Source: Tragulus kanchil
Taxonomy: Eukaryota; Chordata; Mammalia; Artiodactyla; Tragulidae
Assembly (NCBI GenBank): GCA_022376925.1
Contig: JAIOJX010000004.1
Span: 5,332,001 to 5,396,000 of the forward strand
DNA: 64,000 nucleotides
Reading direction: 5' to 3'
How positions within the stretch are numbered: position 1 is the first letter of the stretch; every line of letters begins with the position of its first letter. This document shows, one piece after another, positions 25,090 through 35,977 of the stretch. The translations under genes were made by a program, and so were the position numbers. Under the pieces are notes generated by a model that did not search any database, had not been told where the DNA came from, and saw only the letters and a program-made list of their open reading frames with translations.

Positions 25090-25400
25090 TTGGTCTTTTT
25101 TTTGAATGAAGACTTTATTCATAGAAACAACATGATTGTCTATGTATAATGCAAAATACAGAAATACAGAATACAATTTACCGTTAGAAACAATTACCAC
25201 ATTTACAGTGTTGTGCAGCTATTACCACTACCTAATTCCAGAATATTTTTTCACCCCAAATGTTAACCGTATATACATTAAACAGTTCCTATCCCATCCT
25301 TGCCTCCATTTTAAAATGTACGTGTGATTTGCTTTGATTAAATATGGTAAGGTACACAGAAATGGATATGATGATCACAGATGAAGTTTTTCATTTTATC
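25090..25400 (-). mobile_element. Ancient L1-like fragment (D6 copy A)
   Basis: 'agactttattcatagaaaca', 'gttgtgcagctattaccact' and 'ccagaatattttttcacccc' resemble antisense L1M 3' sequence. The D6 copy is at 26210-26520. Confidence 0.5.
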
Positions 25401-25404
25401 ATTT

Positions 25405-25530
25405 ATTTATATATTTATTTATTTTTGGCCCTGTGGCATGTGGGACCTTAGTTCCCTGACCAGGGATCAAACCTGTGCCCCTGCATTGAAAGTGCAGTCT
25501 TAACTGCTTGACTACCAGGGAAGTTCCAGG
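25405..25530 (-). mobile_element. CHR-type SINE, antisense (D6 copy A)
   Basis: 'ggccctgtggcatgtgggac', 'cctgaccagggatcaaacct', 'ttgactaccagggaagttcc'. The D6 copy is at 26525-26650. Confidence 0.8.
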
Positions 25531-26524
25531 GTAAAGTTTTTATACTCAAAGATCCATAGAAACAGGAGGCAGGGCCACACAGGAAAGTGCCAGAGGCAGA
25601 AGAGAAGGGGAAATGTGGGCAGGAGCCTTTATTGGGGTTTTTGTGGGAAAGACAGGGCAGGGTTAGCATGCTGAGAAAACCCAAGGTTAGATAGGCAAAC
25701 ACTTTCCTTCAGTGGGTAAATGGATAAACGGGTAAATGGCCTGGGCTGTAGAGGTGATTCCCAGTTCTTCATAACTGGTCCTGGAGGGATTTAGGTTGCG
25801 GACTGTGTTCCAGAGTTGCACCATCTGGATCGATTGATTTGCATATCAAAGGGATGTCCTCGGGCTGGCTGTTTGCTGTCTCCAGGAATCAGCTGACTCT
25901 GGGAGCGGCAAGCCCTCTCTACATATGATATACTCTTTAGTAAAAACCTCAGAGTGTGACTGTGAGGTTGTATGGCTCAGTGTTCACTGAAGTTATAATA
26001 AAGTTACTTGTAAGAAACTGGAAACTTGTATCCAAAGTGGCTGTGCTATTTTGAATTCTTACCAGCATTTTATGGAAATTCCATTTGCTCCGCATCCGTA
26101 CCAATACTTCATATTGTGATTTTTCAGTTGCATTACCTCGTTGTGATTTTAATTTACATTTGCCTGATCACTACTAATGGTATGCATCTCTTCCTGGACT
26201 TATTTGCCATTGGTCTTTTTTTTGAATGAAGACTTTATTCATAGAAACAACATGATTGTCTATGTATAATGCAAAATACAGAAATACAGAATACAATTTA
26301 CCGTTAGAAACAATTACCACATTTACAGTGTTGTGCAGCTATTACCACTACCTAATTCCAGAATATTTTTTCACCCCAAATGTTAACCGTATATACATTA
26401 AACAGTTCCTATCCCATCCTTGCCTCCATTTTAAAATGTACGTGTGATTTGCTTTGATTAAATATGGTAAGGTACACAGAAATGGATATGATGATCACAG
26501 ATGAAGTTTTTCATTTTATCATTT

Positions 26525-26650
26525 ATTTATATATTTATTTATTTTTGGCCCTGTGGCATGTGGGACCTTAGTTCCCTGACCAGGGATCAAACCTGTGCCC
26601 CTGCATTGAAAGTGCAGTCTTAACTGCTTGACTACCAGGGAAGTTCCAGG
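26525..26650 (-). mobile_element. CHR-type SINE, antisense (D6 copy B)
   Basis: Duplicate of 25405-25530 at offset 1,120. Confidence 0.8.
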
Positions 26651-27084
26651 GTAAAGTTTTTATACTCAAAGATCCATAGAAACAGGAGGCAGGGCCACAC
26701 AGGAAAGTGCCAGAGGCAGAAGAGAAGGGGAAATGTGGGCAGGAGCCTTTATTGGGGTTTTTGTGGGAAAGACAGGGCAGGGTTAGCATGCTGAGAAAAC
26801 CCAAGGTTAGATAGGCAAACACTTTCCTTCAGTGGGTAAATGGATAAACGGGTAAATGGCCTGGGCTGTAGAGGTGATTCCCAGTTCTTCATAACTGGTC
26901 CTGGAGGGATTTAGGTTGCGGACTGTGTTCCAGAGTTGCACCATCTGGATCGATTGATTTGCATATCAAAGGGATGTCCTCGGGCTGGCTGTTTGCTGTC
27001 TCCAGGAATCAGCTGACTCTGGGAGCGGCAAGCCCTCTCTGGATCCACAAGGCCCCAAGATGTCAAAGCATCATAAAATGCAGG

Positions 27085-27330
27085 AAACAGAAAATGTGAT
27101 TAAAACGCTCCCTCCTCCTACCCCTGCCAACTACTAATCTGCTTTCTGTCTCTGTGGATTTGTCTGTTCTGGTTATAATGGAGCCAGACAATATGTGACC
27201 TTTCTTCCTGGCTTCTTTCATTTTGCACAGTTTTTCATTATGCATTAGTTCATTCCCCAGCAGCAGGCACAGAGCTGCTTTCTGTTTCTCGGTCTTATTA
27301 CTCGATGGGACCAGCACCTTCATCACCCTC
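27085..27330 (-). mobile_element. Ancient L1M fragment, antisense (D7 copy A)
   Basis: 'taatctgctttctgtctctg', 'ggcttctttcattttgcaca' and 'gcattagttcattccccagc' in antisense L1M order. The D7 copy is at 28180-28423. Confidence 0.6.
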
Positions 27331-27397
27331 TCCCCTCCTCCTTCACCTTCCTCTTCATCGAGTTAACCATTTTCCTTCTTCTCTTGGTTCCTTTGAA

Positions 27398-27502
27398 GAA
27401 GGAAATGGCAACCCACCCCAGTATTATTGCCTGAAAAATTCCATGGACAGAGGAGCCTGGCGTAGGCTTGCAAAGAGTCAGTCACGACTGAATGGCTGAA
27501 CT
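27398..27502 (+). mobile_element. Bov-tA SINE, 3' part (D7 copy A)
   Basis: 'aaggaaatggcaacccaccc', 'cagtattattgcctgaaaaa', 'ttccatggacagaggagcct', 'agtcacgactgaatggctga'. It lacks the tRNA head. The D7 copy is at 28491-28595. Confidence 0.85.
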
Positions 27503-27593
27503 TGGTTCCTTGGATCCCTGGTCTCCTGGTCTATCTCCTTTAGTGAAGCAGTTATTAAAATAACTTTCCTCTTTTAAAATTTGATCTTTAGGA

Positions 27594-27786
27594 ACTTCCC
27601 TGGTGGTCCTGTGGCTAAGACTTCGAGTTCCCAATGCAGGGGGCCCAGATTCGATTCCTGGCCAGAGAATGGGATTCTACATGCTGCAAGAGTCACATGC
27701 CATAACTAAGACCCCCAGTGAGGTCAAAGAAATAATTCAAAAAATTTTTTTTAGAAATTTTTCTTTTTTTTTTTTTTTTTTTTTTT
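27594..27786 (+). mobile_element. CHR-type SINE, sense (D7 copy A)
   Basis: 'ggaacttccctggtggtcct', 'gctaagacttcgagttccca', 'gattcgattcctggccagag', 'catgccataactaagacccc'. The D7 copy is at 28683-28874. Confidence 0.8.
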
Positions 27787-28490
27787 AGCGTGCTGGACCT
27801 CAGTTTCGACGAGGAGACGGTAGAGAGTTCTCACTCATTTTGTTCAGATTTTCCAAGGAATGCATACGAGGGTGTCATCATCGATCCGAGTAGAAATTTT
27901 TCTTAAAAAAAATTAAGCTTTTTATTTTGAAGTAGTTATAGATTCATAGAAAGGTACAAAGAAATGTATATGGAAATCCAGTGCTCTCTTGACCCAGTCT
28001 CTCCCAGTATTGACAACTTGCCTAACACATTAGCACAACTAGGAAATTGACACTGGGACAGTCCATAGAGCTCATTCTTGTTCTTCCATCTATATATGTA
28101 CTCATTTTTGTGTGTGTGCATGCTTGTGTATATGTGCCCTCCATCCACCCGGGCCAAGCTCCCCTAAAATCTTTGCAGGAAACAGAAAATGTGATTAAAC
28201 GCTCCCTCCTCCTACCCTGCCAACTACTAATCTGCTTTCTGTCTCTGTGGATTTGTCTGTTCTGGTTATAATGGAGCCAGACAATATGTGACCTTTCTTC
28301 CTGGCTTCTTTCATTTTGCACAGTTTTTCATTATGCATTAGTTCATTCCCCAGCAGCAGGCACAGAGCTGCTTTCTGTTTCTCGGTCTTATTACTCGATG
28401 GGACCAGCACCTTCATCACCCTCTCCCCTCCTCCTTCACCTTCCTCTTCATCGAGTTAACCATTTTCCTTCTTCTCTTGGTTCCTTTGAA

Positions 28491-28595
28491 GAAGGAAATG
28501 GCAACCCACCCCAGTATTATTGCCTGAAAAATTCCATGGACAGAGGAGCCTGGCGTAGGCTTGCAAAGAGTCAGTCACGACTGAATGGCTGAACT
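28491..28595 (+). mobile_element. Bov-tA SINE, 3' part (D7 copy B)
   Basis: Near-identical duplicate of 27398-27502. Confidence 0.85.
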
Positions 28596-28682
28596 TGGTT
28601 CCTTGGATCCCTGGTCTCCTGGTCTATCTCCTTTAGTGAAGCAGTTATTAAAATAACTTTCCTCTTTTAAAATTTGATCTTT

Positions 28683-28874
28683 AGGAACTTCCCTGGTGGT
28701 CCTGTGGCTAAGACTTCGAGTTCCCAATGCAGGGGGCCCAGATTCGATTCCTGGCCAGAGAATGGGATTCTACATGCTGCAAGAGTCACATGCCATAACT
28801 AAGACCCCCAGTGAGGTCAAAGAAATAATTCAAAAAATTTTTTTTAGAAATTTTTCTTTTTTTTTTTTTTTTTA
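28683..28874 (+). mobile_element. CHR-type SINE, sense (D7 copy B)
   Basis: Duplicate of 27594-27786 with a shorter T-run at the 3' end. Confidence 0.8.
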
Positions 28875-29009
28875 GCGTGCTGGACCTCAGTTTCGACGAG
28901 GAGACGGTAGAGAGTTCTCACTCATTTTGTTCAGATTTTCCAAGGAATGCATACGAGGGTGTCATCATCGATCCGAGTAGAAATTTTTCTTAAAAAAAAT
29001 TAAGCTTTT

Positions 29010-29699
29010 TATTTTGAAGTAGTTATAGATTCATAGAAAGGTACAAAGAAATGTATATGGAAATCCAGTGCTCTCTTGACCCAGTCTCTCCCAGTATTGA
29101 CAACTTGCCTAACACATTAGCACAACTAGGAAATTGACACTGGGACAGTCCATAGAGCTCATTCTTGTTCTTCCATCTATATATGTACTCATTTTTGTGT
29201 GTGTGCATGCTTGTGTATATGTGGGGGGGGAGGGGGCTAAGCAGTTTTAGTATGTGTGGCTTCTTCCACAGTGGTCAAGGTGCTAAACTGCACCATCACC
29301 ACAAGACCCCTCCATGCTGCACCTCTACAGACACATCCTCCTCCTGTGCCTACCAACACCCCCTAAACCCTGGCAACCACCAATCTGTTAGTTCATCATC
29401 TCTGTCATTATATTATTTCAGGGATGTTCTATAATTATAATTATATTCTATGTGTCCTTGTGAGTTTGGCTTCTTCTTTCACTTGGTGCCATTTCCTGGA
29501 GGGTCATTCAGGTTGGTGCATGTTTGAATCATCTGTTGCTACCCTCTTCGTTGCTGAGTAGTATTCCATGGTATGGACATACCACAGGACATTTATCCAT
29601 TTACTCACTGAAGGAAATTCACATAGTTTCCAGGTTTGGCTATTACAAATAAAGCTGCTGTGAATATCCATGTATAAGTTTCTTTGTGAAAATAAGTTG
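29010..29699 (-). mobile_element. Ancient L1M, antisense, left part
   Basis: 'tgtatatggaaatccagtgc', 'ctggcaaccaccaatctgtt', 'ctgagtagtattccatggta', 'tttggctattacaaataaag' and 'ctgctgtgaatatccatgta' are successive antisense L1M landmarks. Split by a SINE at 29700, it resumes at 29978. The D7 and D8 joints both fall in it. Confidence 0.75.
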
Positions 29700-29976
29700 T
29701 TTTTTTTTTTTTTTTTAAATTTTGGCCTCTTTTATTGTTTATTTATTTATTTTCATCCATCTTTATTCTTTGGCCTGTGTGGGCCTCCTGTTGCAGTGGC
29801 CTCTCTTGTTGCAGAGCACCAGCCTGGGCTCATGTGGTCTAGAGCGCTGGCTCATAATTGGACACACCGGTTCAGCCTCTCTGCAGCATATGGGGTCTTC
29901 CCAGGACAGGGATCAAACTGACACCCCTTGCACTGCAAGGCGGACTCTTTACCCACTGGAGCACCAGGGAGCCCTG
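29700..29976 (-). mobile_element. tRNA-derived SINE in L1M (D8 copy A)
   Basis: 'ttctttggcctgtgtgggcc', 'cataattggacacaccggtt', 'ccactggagcaccagggagc'. Flanked by 'tgaaaataagtt' on the left and 'tgaaaaataagtt' on the right, an imperfect target-site duplication. The D8 copy is at 30813-31089. Confidence 0.8.
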
Positions 29977-30812
29977 AAAAATAAGTTTTTATTTCTCTGG
30001 GATGTATGTCAGGGGTGCAGTTGCTGGGTTGTATGGCAAGCCTGCTTTTAGTTTTGAGAGGATCTTCCAAACCATTTTACAGAATGACTGTACCATTTTA
30101 CCCTTCCATCAGCAGTGTATGAGTGATCCAGGTTTTTGGTTTTTTGGCATATTTGCCAGCGTTTGATGGTGGTGCTGTTTTCTATTTTAGCCAATTATCA
30201 GATTGTGTAAATGTTTTGTTAAGTTTATACCAAAGTATTTAAGACTTTGACACTGGGACAGTCCATAGAGCTCATTCTTGTTCTTCCATCTATATATGTA
30301 CTCATTTTTGTGTGTGTGCATGCTTGTGTATATGTGGGGGGGGAGGGGGCTAAGCAGTTTTAGTATGTGTGGCTTCTTCCACAGTGGTCAAGGTGCTAAA
30401 CTGCACCATCACCACAAGACCCCTCCATGCTGCACCTCTACAGACACATCCTCCTCCTGTGCCTACCAACACCCCCTAAACCCTGGCAACCACCAATCTG
30501 TTAGTTCATCATCTCTGTCATTATATTATTTCAGGGATGTTCTATAATTATAATTATATTCTATGTGTCCTTGTGAGTTTGGCTTCTTCTTTCACTTGGT
30601 GCCATTTCCTGGAGGGTCATTCAGGTTGGTGCATGTTTGAATCATCTGTTGCTACCCTCTTCGTTGCTGAGTAGTATTCCATGGTATGGACATACCACAG
30701 GACATTTATCCATTTACTCACTGAAGGAAATTCACATAGTTTCCAGGTTTGGCTATTACAAATAAAGCTGCTGTGAATATCCATGTATAAGTTTCTTTGT
30801 GAAAATAAGTTG

Positions 30813-31089
30813 TTTTTTTTTTTTTTTTTAAATTTTGGCCTCTTTTATTGTTTATTTATTTATTTTCATCCATCTTTATTCTTTGGCCTGTGTGGGCCTC
30901 CTGTTGCAGTGGCCTCTCTTGTTGCAGAGCACCAGCCTGGGCTCATGTGGTCTAGAGCGCTGGCTCATAATTGGACACACCGGTTCAGCCTCTCTGCAGC
31001 ATATGGGGTCTTCCCAGGACAGGGATCAAACTGACACCCCTTGCACTGCAAGGCGGACTCTTTACCCACTGGAGCACCAGGGAGCCCTG
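30813..31089 (-). mobile_element. tRNA-derived SINE in L1M (D8 copy B)
   Basis: Duplicate of 29700-29976, offset 1,113. Confidence 0.8.
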
Positions 31090-31377
31090 AAAAATAAGTT
31101 TTTATTTCTCTGGGATGTATGTCAGGGGTGCAGTTGCTGGGTTGTATGGCAAGCCTGCTTTTAGTTTTGAGAGGATCTTCCAAACCATTTTACAGAATGA
31201 CTGTACCATTTTACCCTTCCATCAGCAGTGTATGAGTGATCCAGGTTTTTGGTTTTTTGGCATATTTGCCAGCGTTTGATGGTGGTGCTGTTTTCTATTT
31301 TAGCCAATTATCAGATTGTGTAAATGTTTTGTTAAGTTTATACCAAAGTATTTAAGACTTTGAAAATAACTGATAGA

Positions 31378-31720
31378 GCTTCCCCTGGTGGTCCAGTGGG
31401 TATGGACACCGCCTTGCAGTGCAAGGGGCGCCGGTTGGATCCCTGGCCTGGGAAGATCCCACGTGCTGCAGAGTGGCTGGACCGATGTGTCCAATTACCG
31501 AGCCGGAGTTCTGGAGCGCATGCGCCCAGAACCGGTGCTCTGCGACAACAGGGGCCACCGCGATGGGAGGCCCACAGGAGCCAAAGAACAAAGACGGATG
31601 AAAATAGAGAAATGCAAGACCAATAGAAGTGGCCCACCCGCTCCCCTCCCTCCCCAACCCGACCCCCGCCCAGAATAAATAAATAAATAAATCTTTAAAA
31701 AAAAAAAAACTTATAAAAAA
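31378..31720 (+). mobile_element. Long tRNA-derived SINE, sense
   Basis: 'gcttcccctggtggtccagt', 'ggttggatccctggcctggg', 'gaccgatgtgtccaattacc', 'agccaaagaacaaagacgga', and a (aaat)n/poly-A tail at 31676-31730. The flanking 'aaaataactgata' (31362) and 'aaaaaactgata' (31722) look like a target-site duplication. Confidence 0.85.
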
Positions 31721-31979
31721 AAAAAACTGATAAAAGAAGAGAAGCGAAAAGCAAAGGAGGAAGGGAAAGATATTCCTTGCTTCATGCAAAGTTCCAGAGA
31801 ATAGCAAGGAGAGATAAGAAAGACTTCTAAGTGACCAACCCAAAGAAATAGAATGGGAAAGATAGAGATCTCTGTAAGAAAATTGGAGTTACCATGAGAA
31901 CATTTCGTACAGAGATAGGCACAATAAAGGACAAAAATGGCAAAGACCTAACAGAAGCAGAAGGTATTAAGAAAAGGTG

Positions 31980-32172
31980 GCTGGGCTTCCCTGGTGGTCA
32001 GAGCAAGGGGAGAATGGGGCAACAGAGGATGAGATGGTTGGATGGCAACACTGACTCAATCGACAGGAGTTTGAGCCAACTCAGTGAGATGGTGATGGAC
32101 AGAGAGGCCTGGGGTGCTGCGTTTCATGGGATCACAAAGAGATGTACATGATTTAGCAACTGAACAACAATA
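31980..32172 (+). mobile_element. Bov-tA/ART2A-type SINE (BovB-derived body)
   Basis: 'ggcttccctggtggtcagag', 'gaggatgagatggttggatg', 'gactcaatcgacaggagttt', 'gatggtgatggacagagagg', 'catgggatcacaaagagatg'. The tRNA head appears joined directly to a BovB 3' segment. Confidence 0.8.
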
Positions 32173-32446
32173 AGTATTTAATTTTCTTTGGAGCAATGGT
32201 AAAGTGTATTTTATTTCAGTTTCCACATATTCATTTGTATTATATAAGCATGAAATTGATTTTTGAGTGTTGATCATGTCTTATGATGTTTCTGCTCTTT
32301 GTGGTTCTATGAGTTTTTGGTACGATTCTCGAGATTTTCTATGTAGACGGTTATGTTGTCTGCAAATAGAAGTTGTATTTTTTTTTCTGATCTGTATACC
32401 TTTTTTTATTTTTGTCTTACTACACTGGCTAGAATTTTCAGTGAGT
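32173..32446 (-). mobile_element. L1 ORF2 fragment, antisense, left part
   Basis: 'gagattttctatgtagacgg', 'tgttgtctgcaaatagaagt' and 'acactggctagaattttcag' are antisense L1 ORF2 landmarks. Interrupted by a Bov-tA SINE and resumed at 32668. Confidence 0.8.
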
Positions 32447-32667
32447 GCCTGCTAAGTTGTTTCAGTCATGGCCAAGTCTTTTTGACCCCATGAAGTATAC
32501 ACGCCAGGCTCCTCTATCCATGGGGTTCTTCAGGCAAGAATACTCGAGTAAGTTGTCATGCCCTCCTCCAGGGGATCTTCCTGACTCCGAAATCAAACCA
32601 GAGGCTCTTATGTCTCCTGTATGGGCAGGAGAGATCTTTACCTCTGGAACCGCTTAGAAGCCCCTGT
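32447..32667 (-). mobile_element. Bov-tA SINE, antisense, nested in L1
   Basis: 'gtttcagtcatggccaagtc', 'ccaggctcctctatccatgg', 'ccctcctccaggggatcttc', 'gtctcctgtatgggcaggag', 'ggaaccgcttagaagcccc'. This is the reverse of the standard Bov-tA order. Confidence 0.85.
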
Positions 32668-32965
32668 ATTAGAAAAGAGTCTCGCCTTTTCCCTGATCTT
32701 ACAGAGAAAGCCTCAGGCCTTTAGATATGATACCAACTGTAGGATTTTATAGAAGTTCCCCCCTATTTCTGTACTGAGAGATTTTCTTGAGATCATGAAT
32801 GGCTTAATGTTGTTGAATGCTTTTTCTACATCAATTGCCATGATATTAAAATTTTTCTTTTTTCACTTGTTAGTATGATGGATTAAAGTGACTCATCTTT
32901 GAATAATTTAACCAGCCAGCTTGCCTGGAATAAATCCCACTTGGTCATGGAATGTTATTTTAGAT
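32668..32965 (-). mobile_element. L1 ORF2 fragment, antisense, right part
   Basis: 'aatgcttttctacatcaatt' in near form, 'gccatgatattaaaattttt' and 'ggaataaatcccacttggtc' continue the antisense ORF2 started at 32173. The remains are heavily mutated and non-coding. Confidence 0.8.
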
Positions 32966-33139
32966 GTGTGTATACTTGAATTTTTCTTTGGTTTTTACTC
33001 ACCCATATACTGACATTTGCCCTGACAAGTGGAGAGTCCATAATGGGGCCTTTATATAAACAAGCAAAACCATGTGCGGTAACTACAGTTTCTGGCATAA
33101 GTTCCCAGCTGCTATGGTGCCACCTAAAGGCTACATATG

Positions 33140-33350
33140 GTTCCTTAGGACATAGCTTCTCAGCCTGAATATTATGTACATTTGGGGTGGGTTATTTTTG
33201 CTGTGGGACTGCCTCGTGCACTATAGGATTTTTAGCAGCATCTCTGGTCTGCCGCCTGGATGCCTCCTGCATCCTGGCAGTCATGACAGCCTGAAGTGCC
33301 TCCAGACAGTGGTCAAAGGCCCTGTGTGTTGTGTTATTTGGCAATCACCA
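33140..33350 (-). mobile_element. MER20-like hAT-Charlie DNA transposon remnant
   Basis: 'gtgcactataggatttttag', 'cagcatctctggtctgccgc', 'tgcctccagacagtggtcaa' and 'ttatttggcaatcacc' run in antisense MER20 order in degraded form. Identification by eye. Confidence 0.6.
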
Positions 33351-33496
33351 GCCTCTCCATCAAGAACCGCAGCCTTAATCTACTTAGCCCCCACCTACCT
33401 CTAGCTGTGGGGATGTCCTTTTGTCTTGGCTGTGGACAAAGGTGTATGGTCGTGGATACTACAAAAAGATGTGGCTTTTTAATAGCAGTGATAGAA

Positions 33497-33665
33497 TAGC
33501 TAACGTCTTCTAAGCATGTACTATGCCAACCATGCTAAGCACTTTACCTGCATTGTCTTCTGTGATACCTCCGACATTATTCCCTGCTCAGAACCAGTGA
33601 GGGAAGGTGCTGTTAATATCCCCTTCAGACTGAGGCATGAAAGGCTAAATGACTTGCCCAAGATA
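33497..33665 (-). repeat. MIR fragment (D9 copy A)
   Basis: 'gctaacgtcttctaagcatg', 'aagcactttacctgcattgt' and 'ggctaaatgacttgcccaag' in antisense MIR order. The D9 copy is at 34572-34740. Confidence 0.7.
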
Positions 33666-33754
33666 ACACGTTTTCTATTATTATTTTTATTTTAATTATG
33701 AAAGTATGATAACACAATTACAGCAGACTTAGAAAATACAGAATATCAATAATA

Positions 33755-33882
33755 ATAATTATTATTATTTTCAGCCATACCACACAGTATGCAGGATCTT
33801 AGTTCCCTGACCAGGGATCAAACCAGTGCCCCCTGATGTGGGAGCGCAGAGTCCTAACCACTGGACCGCCTAGGAGGTCCCC
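33755..33882 (-). mobile_element. CHR-type SINE, antisense (D9 copy A)
   Basis: 'cagtatgcaggatcttagtt', 'ccctgaccagggatcaaacc', 'accactggaccgcctaggag'. The D9 copy is at 34830-34957. Confidence 0.75.
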
Positions 33883-34235
33883 AAGATCGCACCCTTTCTG
33901 CATGATGGAGGCCAGGTGTGCCTGACTCCAGACCTCGTGTCTCTGCCCCTAGGAGCCACTGCCCTGCTGGTGGATTCTGTCCTCCCCTTGCATCCCTCGG
34001 TGCACGCAGTGCCTCTCCAGGGCCTGGTCTGGGTGCCTGACTCCTCCCACATTCCACCCCAGGCTGCTGACTGTGGACAGTCCTTCCACCCCCGACCATC
34101 AGAATGACCACCACTACTGGCATACTTTGTACTTTCAGGCCTTCCCTTGGGGCTGTTCTCCCAGCCCAGCTGGCCCTTCTCCCTGTGCTCAGTCTGAAGC
34201 TCAGCTTAAACATCCACTTGCAATGGCTGCTGCTC

Positions 34236-34375
34236 TCTAGAACAGGGGTCCCTGCCCCTGTTGTTCAGGTCTGTGGCCTGTTAGGAACTGGTGAGCAGTG
34301 GGCAAACTGAAACCAAACCCCCCGCATTCCATGGAGAACCTCTCTCCCACCCCGCCGCATCCCCAGTGCAGAAAA
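34236..34375 (+). mobile_element. MER1-like hAT DNA transposon remnant (D9 copy A)
   Basis: 'aacaggggtccctgcccctg' then 'tctgtggcctgttaggaact' and 'ggtgagcagtgggcaaactg' resemble the start of MER1-type non-autonomous hAT elements, and 'ttccatggagaaactgtctt' in the copy at 35312-35450 resembles their end. Subfamily uncertain. Confidence 0.5.
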
Positions 34376-34571
34376 TGTTGTGGGCACTACTCTATACCCT
34401 TCCCTGGCAGCTTCCATCGCAATGGATGGCTTCCTCTCAGGCATGCTGTACGCCACTTCTCTGGTTCGCCTCCTCGCTGCTGTGGGGATGTCCTTTTGTC
34501 TTGGCTGTGGACAAAGGTGTATGGTCGTGGATACTACAAAAAGATGTGGCTTTTTAATAGCAGTGATAGAA

Positions 34572-34740
34572 TAGCTAACGTCTTCTAAGCATGTACTATG
34601 CCAACCATGCTAAGCACTTTACCTGCATTGTCTTCTGTGATACCTCCGACATTATTCCCTGCTCAGAACCAGTGAGGGAAGGTGCTGTTAATATCCCCTT
34701 CAGACTGAGGCATGAAAGGCTAAATGACTTGCCCAAGATA
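34572..34740 (-). repeat. MIR fragment (D9 copy B)
   Basis: Duplicate of 33497-33665. Confidence 0.7.
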
Positions 34741-34829
34741 ACACGTTTTCTATTATTATTTTTATTTTAATTATGAAAGTATGATAACACAATTACAGCA
34801 GACTTAGAAAATACAGAATATCAATAATA

Positions 34830-34957
34830 ATAATTATTATTATTTTCAGCCATACCACACAGTATGCAGGATCTTAGTTCCCTGACCGGGGATCAAACCA
34901 GTGCCCCCTGATGTGGGAGCGCAGAGTCCTAACCACTGGACCGCCTAGGAGGTCCCC
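34830..34957 (-). mobile_element. CHR-type SINE, antisense (D9 copy B)
   Basis: Duplicate of 33755-33882; one base differs (gaccggggatc against gaccagggatc). Confidence 0.75.
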
Positions 34958-35834
34958 AAGATCGCACCCTTTCTGCATGATGGAGGCCAGGTGTGCCTGA
35001 CTCCAGACCTCGTGTCTCTGCCCCTAGGAGCCACTGCCCTGCTGGTGGATTCTGTCCTCCCCTTGCATCCCTCGGTGCACGCAGTGCCTCTCCAGGGCCT
35101 GGTCTGGGTGCCTGACTCCTCCCACATTCCACCCCAGGCTGCTGACTGTGGACAGTCCTTCCACCCCCGACCATCAGAATGACCACCACTACTGGCATAC
35201 TTTGTACTTTCAGGCCTTCCCTTGGGGCTGTTCTCCCAGCCCAGCTGGCCCTTCTCCCTGTGCTCAGTCTGAAGCTCAGCTTAAACATCCACTTGCAATG
35301 GCTGCTGCTCTCTAGAACAGGGGTCCCTGCCCCTGTTGTTCAGGTCTGTGGCCTGTTAGGAACTGGTGAGCAGTGGGCAAACTGAAACCAAACCGCCGCC
35401 GCATTCCATGGAGAAACTGTCTTCCACCAAACCGCATCCCCAGTGCAGAAAATGTTGTGGGCACTACTCTAGACCCTTCCCTGGCAGCTTCCATCGCAAT
35501 GGATGGCTTCCTCTCAGGCATGCTGTACGCCACTTCTCTGGTTCGCCTCCTCGCTGCTGATGCTGGAGAGACGTGGCTACAGGGCCAGTAGCCCACATCC
35601 TGAGTCACTTGTGGTATTATTCAGATCAGGCTGAGTACCAGTCTGCAGGGATCCTAAATTCAGCGTTGTCTCCTTCAGGAGGGAATGGGTCCCAGCCTTT
35701 GAGGGGTGACATCATGCTATTTAGAGTTTTGTATCCATCTAACCACTTTCCTTGGTTGGATCCTGTAGCTTTGTTGAGGAATCATGAAAAAAATCCCAAA
35801 AGCTTTCATTCCATTGGCATGTCACCCATGACCC

Positions 35835-35977
35835 AACCTTTTGTGACCCCATGGACTGGAGCCCACCAGGCTCCTCTGTCCATGGGATTTTCCACACAAG
35901 GATACTGACCCAGGGATCAAACCCGTGTCTCCTGAGTTGCAGGCAGGTTCTTTACCGGCTGACCCATCAGGGAAGTG
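35835..35977 (-). mobile_element. Bov-tA SINE fragment, antisense (D10 copy A)
   Basis: 'ttttgtgaccccatggactg', 'ccaggctcctctgtccatgg', 'gggatcaaacccgtgtctcc', 'ctgacccatcagggaagtg'. The D10 copy is at 36935-37079. Confidence 0.85.

Larger units (their letters stand above)
24809..27040. repeat. Tandem duplication D6, period 1,120 bp
   Basis: Copy A is 24809-25920 and copy B 25929-27040. It begins inside D5 copy B, so about 105 bases exist three times (23712, 24810 and 25930). The joint at about 25921-25928 follows 'gcaagccctctct'. The two copies look identical over long stretches. Confidence 0.95.
27080..29223. repeat. Tandem duplication D7, period about 1,087-1,095 bp
   Basis: Copy A is 27080-28136 and copy B 28175-29223. 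Differences are almost all in homopolymers: AAAA against AAA near 27100/28197, CCCC against CCC, and a T-run at 27761-27786 against 28857-28874. Bases 28137-28174 are filler between the copies. Confidence 0.95.
29134..31362. repeat. Tandem duplication D8, period 1,113 bp
   Basis: Copy A is 29134-30246 and copy B 30247-31362. The joint has only 'ttga' microhomology and no filler. The first about 90 bases also occur at 28048-28136 because D7 and D8 overlap, giving three copies there. I see essentially no differences between copies. Confidence 0.95.
33404..35560. repeat. Tandem duplication D9, period about 1,075 bp
   Basis: Copy A is 33404-34480 and copy B 34479-35560. The joint is in 'gctgctgtgggg' with microhomology 'gctg'. 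Copy A has changes near the joint ('ctataccc' against 'ctagaccc', and a scrambled segment at 34319-34372 against 35394-35440), consistent with poor consensus near a contig end. Confidence 0.95.

Noticed and set aside
23712..26035. CRISPR-like or short interspersed direct repeats (segment seen three times)
   Set aside because: The three copies arise because duplication blocks D5 and D6 overlap. There is no regular short repeat and spacer pattern, and the host is a mammal.
31352..31843. 163-residue open frame on -
   Set aside because: Translation of the tRNA-derived SINE at 31378-31720. The same peptide pieces (WATSIGLAFLYFHPSLFFGS) occur in other SINE copies.
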